From NCBI GenBank assembly GCA_038326165.1, contig JBBQJT010000021.1, positions 1-48,376 on the forward strand: DNA of 48,376 nt, in the 5' to 3' direction. Below the pieces are notes generated by a model, which did no database searches, was not told the origin of the DNA, and saw nothing but the letters and a program-made list of their open reading frames with translations. Numbering within the stretch: position 1 is the first letter of the stretch; each line of letters starts with the position of its first letter. Position numbers and translations under genes: made by a program. This document shows positions 34,187-44,430 of this stretch, one piece after another. The DNA comes from JAEUUM01 sp038326165. GTDB lineage: Bacteria > Bacteroidota > Bacteroidia > Chitinophagales > Saprospiraceae.

Positions 34187-35746
34187 TTATTTAATTGTAA
34201 ATACTAATGAATTGATAGGACGAGCAGCCATATCACCTGGGCATTTTGCTTTAACATCCTCGAAGAAGTAAGTATCACCTGGTTTAGCAAGATCAACCAA
34301 TCCTCGACATTTGCCGTTGTAACGTCCACCTTCGTTGTTTTCTCTAACGGCATCTTGACGTTTAGCAACACGCACAAGCGTATAACCAACGATATTACAT
34401 TTTGCATCAAAGTCAAAGCCATCTAGGAATGCACCTAAACCAACCTGAGCTTTGAATTCTCCATTACCCATACCGCCGCCTTGTTTAGTACTCAAACGAG
34501 CAGATGGATCAGGAATTCTTTTAACACGGAAAGGCTTCTTATCAGAAAGACCGTCAGCATTTGCTGTTATATAGCAATACTCATCTTTTGTAGTAGGACG
34601 AGTCACTTTTATTACATAATTGCTTGAACTAGACTTGCTTATAGATCCACCACCACCGCCTGAGATACCAACTACAAGTTTATTTGAGTTAACACCTGCA
34701 GCAGATACGGACACTGGATTATCAACACCGATATAGAAAACGTTCATTTTGTCAGCTGATACAGCTACAGAACGCTCTCCAACTTCGTAATCAAATGAAC
34801 CTTGAACAGATTTTACTTCTCCCGTCAAAGGGTTCTTGATAGTAGCAGTAGCTTTAACAGTTTGCTTTCCAGTTCCACCAGGTATAGCAGAATACTTTGC
34901 AACACCATCCTTCATTGGCAATCCACGACCATTTACAGCAATGGATACACCTTGACCAGGATTAGAGCTATAAGCGGCTAGATATACATCAGCTTCAAAT
35001 TTTTCTCCTTTAACTACATATCCCGTTTTAGGGGCTATAGCAACCTTAAAGTTGTCAAATTTCATTTCTTCACCTGATACTTTTGTGTTGATGTAAGTCA
35101 ATACAGAAGTTGCGGAAGTTTTGGCATCAGCCTGAATCTTGGTTAACATCGGAAAGACAGCCGCAACTGGCATTTGTCTGAATTTGAAATCTGCCCAATT
35201 CTTTTTGTCAGAACCTGCTGGAATTTTTTCAAGATCCAATGAGATTGACTTTACCGCATCAGGATTATTTTCAGAGTAGGCAATCAACTTCGTTCTGAAA
35301 TCAGTAATGCGCTTTGCCAATTCTATACCTTCACCGTCCTTCTTCTTTGCGTTATCATAAACGAGCAATCTAGTAGTGATATCCTTGTCCTTCATCATCT
35401 TAGGTCTTTCAGGATCTTCCTTACTTGGCCCTCCAGCGGCTGTAAATATAGTAGCTTTGATGCCATCAATGTAGGAAGAAAATTCCTTCAGTTCAGAAAG
35501 CATTTGCTCAGCACTGGCTTTGTATTTTAGGTTTACATCCTTTTTGTTGGCGTCTGCTTGTTTGATGATGTTAGCTTGAATATTATTGTTATTGCTATCA
35601 ACAATTTTATTACTGTTAGCAATACCTGTATTCAAAGTAAAAAAAGCGTTCATCACCTCTGCAGAAATATTTAATGCAAGCAGCGCAGTCAACACCAAAT
35701 ACATGAGGTTGATCATTAGCTGCCGGGGTTCCTTAGGTATAGACAT
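34187..35746 (-). CDS. gldM: T9SS motor/shaft protein GldM/PorM
   Basis: The product is 519 residues. It starts MSIPKEPRQLMINLMYLVLT, with a single membrane helix at about 9-30 holding the conserved Glu in ISAEVMNAF. The rest is periplasmic, with a helical bundle first and beta domains later (VKGEKFEADVYLAAYSSNPG, DKMNVFYIGVDNPVSVSAAG, GFDFDAKCNIVGYTLVRVAK). GldM rotates with GldL to drive secretion and gliding and reaches the GldKN ring. Gene order and length are standard. Confidence 0.96.
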   Translation of the reverse strand: MSIPKEPRQLMINLMYLVLTALLALNISAEVMNAFFTLNTGIANSNKIVDSNNNNIQANIIKQADANKKDVNLKYKASAEQMLSELKEFSSYIDGIKATIFTAAGGPSKEDPERPKMMKDKDITTRLLVYDNAKKKDGEGIELAKRITDFRTKLIAYSENNPDAVKSISLDLEKIPAGSDKKNWADFKFRQMPVAAVFPMLTKIQADAKTSATSVLTYINTKVSGEEMKFDNFKVAIAPKTGYVVKGEKFEADVYLAAYSSNPGQGVSIAVNGRGLPMKDGVAKYSAIPGGTGKQTVKATATIKNPLTGEVKSVQGSFDYEVGERSVAVSADKMNVFYIGVDNPVSVSAAGVNSNKLVVGISGGGGGSISKSSSSNYVIKVTRPTTKDEYCYITANADGLSDKKPFRVKRIPDPSARLSTKQGGGMGNGEFKAQVGLGAFLDGFDFDAKCNIVGYTLVRVAKRQDAVRENNEGGRYNGKCRGLVDLAKPGDTYFFEDVKAKCPGDMAARPINSLVFTIK

Positions 35747-35809
35747 AGTTTGACTACGTTAAAGAGTTAAAAATTTGGTTTACTAGATTGAGTTGTATTG
35801 TCAAGAGTA

Positions 35810-36391
35810 TTAGCTCTTGCCAATAGAGGCCATAGCATTAAGCATATTGCCATAAACACCGTTAAGTGAACCCAAATTCTTATTAAGGCTAGTTAATTGA
35901 TCTTTGTAGATCTTAGTATCTTCTACTGACTCGCTCAAAGTTGACATTGCGCTGTTCAACTTGGTGTAGAAGTTATTCATTGCTTTAACTTGGTCTGCAG
36001 TTCCACTGAAATCTGCTTCTTGAAGTGCCTTTAGTGAACCAAGACTTTTGGACATAGATTGAAGTTCATCCAACATACCTCCCAATTTGCCTTCTACAAC
36101 TTTACCGTCAAGAGCCTGGGTTGCAGGACCTGCAGAAGTGATAGAGGCGATATTTGAACTGTAGTTATCCAGTCCTGGGTATAATTTTTCCCAGTAGTAA
36201 TCCTTTTCAGGACCTAAAATTCCAAGAAACAAAAATATAAGTGCTTCAACTGACAAACCAAGAATTAGCATTTCAGATGCTCCTTCCCAACTTTCCAATT
36301 TAAATAGTGCTCCTAATAATACTACTGCGGCACCAAAGCCAATGATTAGATTCTTAAAATACTTAAAGCCAGACGTTTTGATGAAACTCAT
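35810..36391 (-). CDS. gldL: T9SS motor protein GldL/PorL
   Basis: The product is 193 residues, at the short end for the family. Two membrane helices lie at about 15-30 (LIIGFGAAVVLLGALFKLES) and 37-59 (ILGLSVEALIFLFLGIL) with the conserved Lys-Leu-Glu-Trp turn (FKLESWEGASEML) and GPEKDYYWEKLYP after them. The C-terminal half is a cytoplasmic helical coil. GldL is the proton-driven stator partner of GldM. It sits 64 bases upstream of gldM. Confidence 0.95.
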   Translation of the reverse strand: MSFIKTSGFKYFKNLIIGFGAAVVLLGALFKLESWEGASEMLILGLSVEALIFLFLGILGPEKDYYWEKLYPGLDNYSSNIASITSAGPATQALDGKVVEGKLGGMLDELQSMSKSLGSLKALQEADFSGTADQVKAMNNFYTKLNSAMSTLSESVEDTKIYKDQLTSLNKNLGSLNGVYGNMLNAMASIGKS

Positions 36392-36507
36392 TGCGATTTA
36401 ATTTTCTTGTGGTTAGTAATTGTTTTTTTTGATTTCCAAATGAGATATAGTAAGCTCCTGTCAATCGAAATTGATAAAAAGAGTTTCTAAATTCCTAAGT
36501 TAACAGA

Positions 36508-37752
36508 CTAAAAGTCATTGATTGAACGTCCAAGGAAAGTAAGTGCGCAACGGAATCCTAAGTAAGATTTAGTTGTATCTTGAAATTCAAAGTGACGAAC
36601 ATCATTATGAATAAAATGTGCAACATCTTTCCATGAACCTCCTCTGATAACCTTACGTTTGTCTGCAATAGGATCACTGTCCTTAGCGTCGTAACGAATA
36701 TCTGGATTCAAGTCATGTTCGAAAGTTCTTGCATTTTCAGAATAAGCGGTAATTGTCCATTCTGATACGTTACCAGCCATGTTTCTCAGTCCGTAGTCGT
36801 TAGGGAAATATGCGTCAGCTTTTACTGTGTACATTCCACCATCTTCAGGATAATTTCCACGACCAGGTTTAAAGTTTGCAAGCAAACAACCTTTAGAGTT
36901 ACGAGTATAATAAGCACCCCAAGGATAAGGAGCATTTGCATGAGATCCACGAGCAGCATATTCCCACTCAGCATCAAACGGAAGACGGAAGTCCTCTGAG
37001 TTTACTTCACCTTTTGAAGTTCCTCTGTAGGTATTCCACAATTTTGTTCTCCAAAAGCAAAATGCATTAGCCATGTGCCAATTCACACCAACTACAGGAT
37101 AATCATCAAAGGCAGGGTGCCAAAAATAATTACGAGTAAATGGCTCATTATAGCTGTATGCGAAGTCGCGAATCCACACCAAAGTGTCAGGATAGATATT
37201 GGTTTTGCGACGCTTAATGAATTTGTTACGAACAGATTTTCCTCTGTCATGAGCTGCAGAAACCCAATCATATTCTTCGTAGTTGTATTCCATTTTAGAA
37301 ACATTCAACTCTTTTTTGCCAGCGAACTTATCATCACCCTGGTAATATAGATCAGCCAGAGTCTCATCTGTCCAATCAAGCTCCTGCTCCCAATCCAGCA
37401 TAGTTCCACCATCGTCACCCTCGATAGAATGATCCATCATGGTGTGAGCAATAGAATCTTTCACCCAATATACAAATTGACGGTACTCGTTATTTGTAAT
37501 TTCAGTTTCATCCATCCAGAATCCGTTGATTGAAACTGTTTTAGGTCTTTGTGTGTAAGTACGTCGGATATCTTGATCACTCTGACCTAGGGTGAAGGAA
37601 CCAGAAGGCACATACACCATTCCATAAGGATTAATGTTCTTCCAAGTTGGTCGTTCCATGATTCCCATCAATTGACCATTTTCTTTTCTACCACAAGCTG
37701 CAATAGTGGCAAACAAAGCAAGAACAAAACAAATTTTTAGCGTTTTTTTCAT
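36508..37752 (-). CDS. gldK: T9SS ring lipoprotein GldK/PorK
   Basis: The product is 414 residues. MKKTLKICFVLALFATIAAC ends in the lipobox Cys20. The body is the formylglycine-generating/sulfatase-modifying fold seen in GldK: MVYVPSGSFTLGQSDQD, WMDETEITNNEYRQFVYWV, RLPFDAEWEYAARG, NVSEWTITAY and VIRGGSWKD. In the family this is structural, not enzymatic. It pairs with GldN in the outer-membrane ring. TACATTTG on the minus strand at 37893-37886 matches the -7 consensus about 134 bases upstream, without a clear -33 element. Confidence 0.96.
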   Translation of the reverse strand: MKKTLKICFVLALFATIAACGRKENGQLMGIMERPTWKNINPYGMVYVPSGSFTLGQSDQDIRRTYTQRPKTVSINGFWMDETEITNNEYRQFVYWVKDSIAHTMMDHSIEGDDGGTMLDWEQELDWTDETLADLYYQGDDKFAGKKELNVSKMEYNYEEYDWVSAAHDRGKSVRNKFIKRRKTNIYPDTLVWIRDFAYSYNEPFTRNYFWHPAFDDYPVVGVNWHMANAFCFWRTKLWNTYRGTSKGEVNSEDFRLPFDAEWEYAARGSHANAPYPWGAYYTRNSKGCLLANFKPGRGNYPEDGGMYTVKADAYFPNDYGLRNMAGNVSEWTITAYSENARTFEHDLNPDIRYDAKDSDPIADKRKVIRGGSWKDVAHFIHNDVRHFEFQDTTKSYLGFRCALTFLGRSINDF

Positions 37753-37958
37753 CGTAGAACCTTAATTTTCAGCGTTTCAGAGCGTTTTAGATTTTAAAAA
37801 GTTCGTAAAGATAAAGGGATAAAATTTTTCTTCCAAAAAAAAAAAATTTAAATCCTCCCCCCTCGACGTATTTGAGTTTGAAGAACAAATGTAAAAACTT
37901 TTATGAATTCACATCATGTCTTCTGTTAAAATTTTAACAAATTTATAAACTTTCTTCA

Positions 37959-38957
37959 TCAATACCTTGTATTGTAGATAATTGGTGGAATTTTTTTTCT
38001 AAACTTTAGACCAAATAGATTTGACGCTAAGCCTATTTCAAAACTCCCGAGCTGAACTCTACTCAATTTTGACAATGTTTGATCATATGCAAAACGCAGA
38101 ACAAATTGTTCATTAAGCCTATAACCAAGTTGCCAAATCAGGGCATCAATTGTATTGTTGTTGTATCCTCTTGAACCTATTCCAACAAACATTAAATCCT
38201 GCCAATCAAAAATTACAGATGTTTCAAGTTGTTGCTGTGATTCTTCCTTTCTTCCTAAGGCAGAAACCTTTATCGAGAAATCGTCGTCAATTGGAATAAA
38301 ATAACTCACATGAGCTATTACACTCGGAGCATGAACTATCGATAGTCCATTGTCCTTGTTAAGTTGCCAACTTTTTCTGGGTAATCCACCCAAGGCAACC
38401 CCTGCTGTCCATTTTTTTCCTTTAACGATAATTCCTGTACCTAAATCAACGACAGTAGCTCTTGTGTTATTGTTCACAAGGATTAAATCTTTGTGATCTA
38501 TTCCTACTTGTCCATTATAGATTCCTTCAGGTGTAATCAACAAACTGCCATTCAAACTTTTTTGAATAACACCAGCTTGTGCTCCTAAAGAAATTTTAAG
38601 ATTTGAAGTGAGCTCAAGATGATAGGCATATTGTACGTAACCTCCAGTATTTTGTTCCTGACCCAACGATTCGTTCATGATCATGATTCCAACGCCAGAG
38701 TTGATGCTCCAAACTGGAGCGTGGGCTTGAACAAGCTGCTGAAAAGGATTATTTGACAGTCGCTCCCATTGCCCACGGAAGATACCATTGACCATAAGAG
38801 ATTGTTGATTGCCGCTAGCCGCAGGATTTATTATCGCATCATCCATTGTCCACAAACTGTATATGCCGCTTTGTTGTGCTAGGCAAACATTGGAAAGCAA
38901 TAACCATCCAAATAGCGCTGTGATCTTAATATTACAATATCTGAATTGCTTCATCAT
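37959..38957 (-). CDS. porP: PorP/SprF family protein, first gene of the T9SS core unit
   Basis: The product is 332 residues from ATG 38957; the tandem Met at 38954 is equally possible. The signal is ITALFGWLLLSNVCLAQQ and the mature start SGIYSLWTMDDAIINPAASG carries the family NPAAxG motif. The rest alternates like an outer-membrane barrel. An upstream in-frame start at 39068 would put 37 residues before the signal and overlap the previous gene more deeply, so I reject it. Order porP-gldK-gldL-gldM-gldN matches the porPKLMN operon. Its start overlaps the end of the upstream gene by about 25 bases. Confidence 0.9.
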   Translation of the reverse strand: MMKQFRYCNIKITALFGWLLLSNVCLAQQSGIYSLWTMDDAIINPAASGNQQSLMVNGIFRGQWERLSNNPFQQLVQAHAPVWSINSGVGIMIMNESLGQEQNTGGYVQYAYHLELTSNLKISLGAQAGVIQKSLNGSLLITPEGIYNGQVGIDHKDLILVNNNTRATVVDLGTGIIVKGKKWTAGVALGGLPRKSWQLNKDNGLSIVHAPSVIAHVSYFIPIDDDFSIKVSALGRKEESQQQLETSVIFDWQDLMFVGIGSRGYNNNTIDALIWQLGYRLNEQFVLRFAYDQTLSKLSRVQLGSFEIGLASNLFGLKFRKKIPPIIYNTRY

Positions 38958-40968
38958 ATGTTTTAACGGGTGCAAGGCATGAATAGTCTTTACAGATATA
39001 AATTCCCACTTCCTTTCCTTGCTTGTCAGCAACCAAAGGTAAGTCTTTATTTGATTCATTCCCAACAAGTAACAAGCTTAAAGGATAATCTTTGGCATGA
39101 AATTGTGAAGAAAGTTCTTCAGCATTTGATCCAGTAATTACGATTGTTGTATATCCTGTAGTAATCCCAGTTCCATAATATGCCCACCAACTGAGACTTA
39201 ATGGGTACATACTCACTTTTTTCTCCATATTATTCCACATGGCTTCTGATCGGTTCGTGTACATTTCATGCTCTAGTAAAATACCCAAACGCGAAAGCAC
39301 TCCCATCCAAATAGCATTCCCGCTTGGAGTGGCATTATCTTGCCAAGATATCATCCGAGGGAGATTATGTTCAGAAGTTTGCTCGCTTTGATAGAAAAAT
39401 ATTCCATCCGCATCATCGAATCGAACTTTGGCATATTGGGCCATGCTCTCAGCTTCATCCAAGTAGGTTTTGTCTTGAAATAATTGAAATAATTCTATGC
39501 AAGCATCAGCCCAATAAGCAGTATCATCACTCATTGCTGAACCTGCAGGAATGCCATTGGTAACATGATGACTGACTGTCCCAGAAACGAAAAATATTTT
39601 TTTCATGGCATGAAATAATTCTTCCGCCATTTTACGCCAATGCTCAGATTGAAAAGCTGCTGCACATTGAGCAAATGATTTTAACAACAATGCATTCCAA
39701 CCAAATAGACATTTCACGTCAGTAATAGGTCGAATCCTTTTATTGCGCTCTTTCAACAAAATTTGCTTTGCATCCTTTATGATGTTTTCAACTTCTTCTT
39801 CTGAAATTTTAAAATCTTTACTCAACGATGCGATTGAACTTACCTTGGATAGTATATTTGTTTCTTCCCAATTCCCATGTTTGCTCACGCCAAAATAGGC
39901 ATTGATGATTGGGTAATGCTCTGGAAATAACTCCTCTATTTCATCAGCACTCCAAACGTAAAATTTTCCTTCAACCCCTTCGCTGTCAGCATCTATGGCT
40001 GCGTAATAACATTCAGAATTGCTCTTCATCTCCGCCATCAGGAACTCCGCAGTCTCTTGGGCGCAATCTAATAATTCCTTGTCTTTGGTCACTTTAAACA
40101 ATCCTGCAATGCTACTTAAAAGCAAAGCATTGTCGTAAAGCATTTTTTCGAAATGTGGGACCAACCAGGCTGCATCAACAGTGTACCTTGAAAATCCTCC
40201 TCTCAAATGATCATAAATACCTCCGCGAATCATGGACTTCATGGACAACATCGCATGTGCTAACGCCTTGATATTTTGGCAGTTATGATGTATCAACTGC
40301 AAAAGATCAACAGTGCCACAATGTGGAAATTTAGGCGCCGACCCGAATCCTCCATTGGTTTCATCAAAATCTGGCTCTAGCTTTTCCATCAATGATTTAA
40401 GCTCCCAACTGCTGGATTGATTGATATCGCTTTGTGAATTGAGAATCCGTATTTGGTTATTAATAATTGCTTCTGTTAACTTGAATGTTTGGTCTAAGGT
40501 AGTTTCCCGTTGGGTATTGAAAACATTGGCGACTCTTTGCAACACTTGGGGCCATGAAGGACGACCATATCTTTGTTCCGGCGGAAAATATGTTCCTCCA
40601 AAAAATGGCTTTCCGTCAGGTTGGCAGAAACAATTTAAGGGCCAGCCTCCTGATCCCGATATCAATTGAATTGCTTCCATGAAATAAGCATCAAGATCGG
40701 GCCTTTCTTCGCGATCAATTTTGATACAAATAAAATGTTGATTCATCAATTCGGCAATTTCCTCATTCTCAAAACTCTCTCTTTCCATAACATGACACCA
40801 GTGACATGTCGCATATCCGATACTAACCAAAAGCGGTTTGTTTTCAGTTTGGGCCAATTTGAGGGTATCTGCGGACCAGGCACGCCAATGTACAGGATTA
40901 TATGCATGTTGAAGCAAGTATGGACTTGTTTCATGAATCAACTCATTTGCTTTACCAGAAGTATTCAT
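38932..40968 (-). CDS. DUF255 thioredoxin-domain protein (YyaL/SPATA20-like)
   Basis: The product is 678 residues. The N-terminus is the DUF255 thioredoxin-like domain: ETSPYLLQHAYNPVHWRAW, then GYATCHWCHVMERESF with Cys55 and Cys58, and KIDREERPDLDAYF, GGWPLNCF, PFFGGTYFPP. An alpha/alpha-barrel region follows with FPHCGTVDLLQLI, GGFSRYTVDAAWLVPHFEKM and YAAIDADSEGVEGKFYVW. The family is widespread, cytoplasmic, and of unclear biochemical role. It overlaps the M16 peptidase by four bases and the porP start, so the three may be coexpressed. Confidence 0.93.
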   Translation of the reverse strand: MNTSGKANELIHETSPYLLQHAYNPVHWRAWSADTLKLAQTENKPLLVSIGYATCHWCHVMERESFENEEIAELMNQHFICIKIDREERPDLDAYFMEAIQLISGSGGWPLNCFCQPDGKPFFGGTYFPPEQRYGRPSWPQVLQRVANVFNTQRETTLDQTFKLTEAIINNQIRILNSQSDINQSSSWELKSLMEKLEPDFDETNGGFGSAPKFPHCGTVDLLQLIHHNCQNIKALAHAMLSMKSMIRGGIYDHLRGGFSRYTVDAAWLVPHFEKMLYDNALLLSSIAGLFKVTKDKELLDCAQETAEFLMAEMKSNSECYYAAIDADSEGVEGKFYVWSADEIEELFPEHYPIINAYFGVSKHGNWEETNILSKVSSIASLSKDFKISEEEVENIIKDAKQILLKERNKRIRPITDVKCLFGWNALLLKSFAQCAAAFQSEHWRKMAEELFHAMKKIFFVSGTVSHHVTNGIPAGSAMSDDTAYWADACIELFQLFQDKTYLDEAESMAQYAKVRFDDADGIFFYQSEQTSEHNLPRMISWQDNATPSGNAIWMGVLSRLGILLEHEMYTNRSEAMWNNMEKKVSMYPLSLSWWAYYGTGITTGYTTIVITGSNAEELSSQFHAKDYPLSLLLVGNESNKDLPLVADKQGKEVGIYICKDYSCLAPVKTYDEAIQIL

Positions 40969-42215
40969 ATTATATCTTCGTTTTTTTTGTAAACCAAGGT
41001 GAAAGACGGACCATCCTTAAATACCTTATTGGCCATCAATTTGATCTCAACTGGGGTACTTCTTTTGTAGTAATCTATTTCTTCATTGATCCACTCTGGA
41101 TGATCCAATAGCTTATAATAAGATAGATTGATGACTTTATTCAAAATGCTGGTATCCGTAAATGCATTGGAAGTTTCCATTTTTACCAGAATTTTATCAA
41201 GCTCTTCTTGATCAGTTAATTGCTCGCAAAGTTGGTCAATATGGCTATAAATGGCATGCTCCAATTCCTCCAACGAACTCTGCTCACTGGGTCGCGCCTC
41301 AATGATCAGAAGGCCTTCCTCGATAGTGGCAGTAGTATAACAGTCAATTGAAGACGCTATTTTTCTGTCTTTTACCAGATCGCGGTAGAGTCTAGAGGAA
41401 GTTCCTTCTGCAAGGATATCAGTGAGTAAGTCAGCCGCATAAAATTGGTCATCCTTTCTGCCAGGCACCAAGAAACAAATATACAATTGATCAGAAGGAA
41501 CAGAATCTTCCTGAATGACTTGCCTTGATGTAGCGAATTTGTGGAGTACCTGAACCTTGGATCTGCTATTTAAGATTCTACCAGGTATTGGTTCAAAATA
41601 ACTTCTAACTGTATCCATCACAAGCATTGGATCTTCGGGGCTGGAAATAGCCAAGATACAGTTGCCAGGTTGATAAAATTTTTCATAAAATTCTTGAACA
41701 TCTAGCGATCCAATGGATGCAATTTGTTCCGTATTCAGTCCAATAGTTGGCCAATGATATGGGTGAGACTGATAACAAGCTTTGCTTATGTAGTGCCATG
41801 CAGTACCATAAGGTTGATTCAATGTAGTTTCATGAAATTCTTCAATCACTACCTTTCTTTGGATATCTATTTGCTTTTGGGATAATTTCAGATTTGACAT
41901 CCTATCTGCCTCCAACCACAATGCCACATTCAAATTGACATCGGGAATGGTAATGTGATAATTGGTCGTATCCGTATTGGTGAATGCATTGTTATCACCA
42001 GAGGCTTTATACAACGGAACGTCAAAATCAGGAGTACTTTCTGTTCCTGTAAACATAAGATGTTCAAAAAAATGTGCCATCCCCGTATGCTCGACTGGAT
42101 CATCCCGTGAACCTACGTCATACAAGAGGTTCAATGCTGACAGAGGTGTTGATGCATCTTGGTGAATCAATACCTTCAAGCCATTTTTCAGGGTCTCTTC
42201 TATAAATTTTATCAA
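40965..42215 (-). CDS. M16 family zinc metallopeptidase
   Basis: The product is 416 residues, the one-unit M16B type. The inverted zinc motif HFFEH lies at residues 48-52 and the downstream Glu is expected in KVVIEEFHET near 127. GTAWHYISKACYQSHPYHWP and NCILAISSPEDP are also familiar blocks. There is no signal peptide, so it should act in the cytoplasm or, less likely, be part of a membrane pair. Members often work as heterodimers, but no second M16 gene is adjacent. The stop overlaps the next start (ATGA). Confidence 0.93.
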   Translation of the reverse strand: MIKFIEETLKNGLKVLIHQDASTPLSALNLLYDVGSRDDPVEHTGMAHFFEHLMFTGTESTPDFDVPLYKASGDNNAFTNTDTTNYHITIPDVNLNVALWLEADRMSNLKLSQKQIDIQRKVVIEEFHETTLNQPYGTAWHYISKACYQSHPYHWPTIGLNTEQIASIGSLDVQEFYEKFYQPGNCILAISSPEDPMLVMDTVRSYFEPIPGRILNSRSKVQVLHKFATSRQVIQEDSVPSDQLYICFLVPGRKDDQFYAADLLTDILAEGTSSRLYRDLVKDRKIASSIDCYTTATIEEGLLIIEARPSEQSSLEELEHAIYSHIDQLCEQLTDQEELDKILVKMETSNAFTDTSILNKVINLSYYKLLDHPEWINEEIDYYKRSTPVEIKLMANKVFKDGPSFTLVYKKNEDII

Positions 42216-42279
42216 ACTCTTAGTTGCTTTAATTTTTAAATCATTTCATGAAATAGTGAACACAATTGATCTGAACTTG

Positions 42280-42287
42280 TAACTTTG
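42280..42287 (+). promoter_or_regulatory. -7 promoter element for methylmalonyl-CoA mutase
   Basis: TAACTTTG matches TAnnTTTG exactly and lies 25 bases before the start codon at 42313 in the divergent gap to the M16 gene. The nearest TTG (42266-42268) is only 11 bases upstream, too close for a normal -33 box, so the promoter may be weak or helped by an activator. Confidence 0.5.
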
Positions 42288-42312
42288 AGCGTACACTACG
42301 ACAAATTATTTT

Positions 42313-44430
42313 ATGTCAATATTTCACAATAAGTTACGCAAAGATATTTCATTCAAACAGGAGTATTCAGAAAATAATACTTGGACTGCTCCTGAACAGA
42401 TTGAGATTCCTTATTTGGTAGCTAATCAATCTGATTCAATATTGGATGATGGCGCGGGTGCACCTGCATTCATGCGCGGTCCTTATGCGAGCATGTACAC
42501 TCAAAAGCCTTGGACCATAAGACAATATGCCGGATTTAGCACAGCAAAAGATTCCAACGCTTTCTATCGACGAAATTTGGCAGGCGGTCAAAAAGGTCTG
42601 TCTGTTGCATTCGACTTGGCGACCCACCGTGGCTATGATTCCGATCACCCAAGAGTAACTGGTGACGTTGGAAAAGCTGGCGTGGCAATAGATTCGGTTG
42701 AAGACATGAAAATATTATTCGATTCCATTCCATTGCAAGACATGTCAGTATCAATGACCATGAACGGAGCAGTAATTCCCATAATGGCATTTTATATCGT
42801 GGCAGCTGAAGAACAAGGGGTGGCTCCCGAACAATTGAGTGGCACCATCCAAAATGATATACTCAAGGAATTCATGGTGCGCAATACATATATTTATCCA
42901 CCTGCCTCCTCGATGCGGATCATATCGGATATTTTTAGATATACCTCTGAAAAAATGCCGAGGTTCAACTCCATCAGTATAAGTGGTTATCACATGCAAG
43001 AAGCTGGTGCCACAGCGGATATTGAATTGGCATATACTTTGGCTGATGGGATAGAATATGTCAAAGCAGGAATTGCAGCAGGTTTGAAAATTGATGAATT
43101 TGCACCACGACTTTCATTTTTTTGGGGAATAGGCATGAATTTTATGATGGAAATAGCCAAAATGCGTGCTGGCAGGGTCCTTTGGAGTGAAATGATTGGT
43201 AAATTTCAGCCAAAAGACAAAAAATCCCAAGCTTTAAGAACACATTGCCAAACATCGGGATGGAGCCTCACTGAACAAGATCCGTTCAACAATATTGCAC
43301 GCACCACTATTGAAGCTATGGCAGCGATATTCGGTGGAACTCAAAGTCTGCATACCAACTCTCTGGATGAAGCAATTGCCTTGCCTACTGATTTTTCAGC
43401 AGATATTGCTCGAGAAACCCAAAAGTACCTTCAATTTGAATCGGGTATTTGTTCAGCAGTTGATCCTTGGGGTGGAAGTGACACCATTGAATATTTGACC
43501 AATCAATTGATAGAACGAGCTCGTATATTGATTCAAGAAGTAGATGAAGCTGGTGGCATGACCAAAGCAATTGAAGCTGGATTGCCCAAAACCCGAATTG
43601 AAGAAGCAGCTGCACGCAAACAAGCAAGGTTGGATATTGGTGCTGATAAATTAATTGGCGTCAATATTTTTAAGACTACAAGTAAGGAAAAAATAGATGT
43701 TTTACAAATAGACAACACGCTGGTTCGGACCGAACAAGTCAACCGGTTGAATCAAATCAAGGCAAATAGGAATAAAGATTTGGTAAATCAAGCACTTGCT
43801 GAAATTACGAATTGTGCTCGCTCTAATGGCAATCTTCTTGAGGCTGCAATCAACGCGGCTAGACTTCGTGCCACTTTGGGCGAAATAAGTGATGCAATGG
43901 AGTCAGTTTTTGGCAGATACACCGCAGTAACCCAAATCAGTACTGGTATTTATCTACGTGAAATGTATAATGATGTAACTTTTGAAAAGGCACTGCAACT
44001 CGCAGATGAATTCGAAGAAAGAGCAGGAAGGCGGCCAAGAATAATGGTTGCAAAACTTGGACAAGATGGTCATGATCGAGGCGCTAAAGTGATTGCAACA
44101 GCATTTGCTGATTTAGGATTCGATGTTGATATTGGTCCATTATTTCAAACACCTGCAGAAGCAGCAAGACAGGCTGCAGAGAATGATGTGCACATATTGG
44201 GTATTTCTTCATTGGCAGCAGGTCACAGCACATTGGTGCCAGCTACAATTGACGAACTCGCTAAAATAGGCCGTGAAGATATAATGGTTGTAGTAGGAGG
44301 CGTAGTGCCGGCCCAAGATTATGATTTTTTGTTCAGCAAAGGCGTAGCAAGTGTATTTGGCCCGGGGACAGTTATTGCTAAAGCAGCTATTGAAATACTG
44401 GAAAAGCTGAAATCAAAAAAAATAAGCTAA
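42313..44430 (+). CDS. mutB: Methylmalonyl-CoA mutase, catalytic subunit
   Basis: The product is 705 residues. It interconverts methylmalonyl-CoA and succinyl-CoA with adenosylcobalamin. The TIM-barrel half shows RGPYASMYTQKPWTIRQYAG, FSTAKDSNAFYRRNLAGGQ and LSVAFDLATHRGYDSDHPRV, and TIEYLTNQL near the middle. The C-terminal cobalamin domain has LGQDGHDRGAK (about 580) with the lower-ligand His, then GISSLAAGHSTL and VVVGGVVP. No small subunit (mutA), epimerase or meaB is adjacent, so the partner is encoded elsewhere. It converges on the 44427 gene with a four-base stop overlap. Confidence 0.96.
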   Translation: MSIFHNKLRKDISFKQEYSENNTWTAPEQIEIPYLVANQSDSILDDGAGAPAFMRGPYASMYTQKPWTIRQYAGFSTAKDSNAFYRRNLAGGQKGLSVAFDLATHRGYDSDHPRVTGDVGKAGVAIDSVEDMKILFDSIPLQDMSVSMTMNGAVIPIMAFYIVAAEEQGVAPEQLSGTIQNDILKEFMVRNTYIYPPASSMRIISDIFRYTSEKMPRFNSISISGYHMQEAGATADIELAYTLADGIEYVKAGIAAGLKIDEFAPRLSFFWGIGMNFMMEIAKMRAGRVLWSEMIGKFQPKDKKSQALRTHCQTSGWSLTEQDPFNNIARTTIEAMAAIFGGTQSLHTNSLDEAIALPTDFSADIARETQKYLQFESGICSAVDPWGGSDTIEYLTNQLIERARILIQEVDEAGGMTKAIEAGLPKTRIEEAAARKQARLDIGADKLIGVNIFKTTSKEKIDVLQIDNTLVRTEQVNRLNQIKANRNKDLVNQALAEITNCARSNGNLLEAAINAARLRATLGEISDAMESVFGRYTAVTQISTGIYLREMYNDVTFEKALQLADEFEERAGRRPRIMVAKLGQDGHDRGAKVIATAFADLGFDVDIGPLFQTPAEAARQAAENDVHILGISSLAAGHSTLVPATIDELAKIGREDIMVVVGGVVPAQDYDFLFSKGVASVFGPGTVIAKAAIEILEKLKSKKIS

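Noticed and set aside
44427..44430. Four-base overlap of the convergent mutB and barrel gene stops as a regulatory device
   Set aside because: Tail-to-tail overlaps of this size are common and nothing else supports a function.
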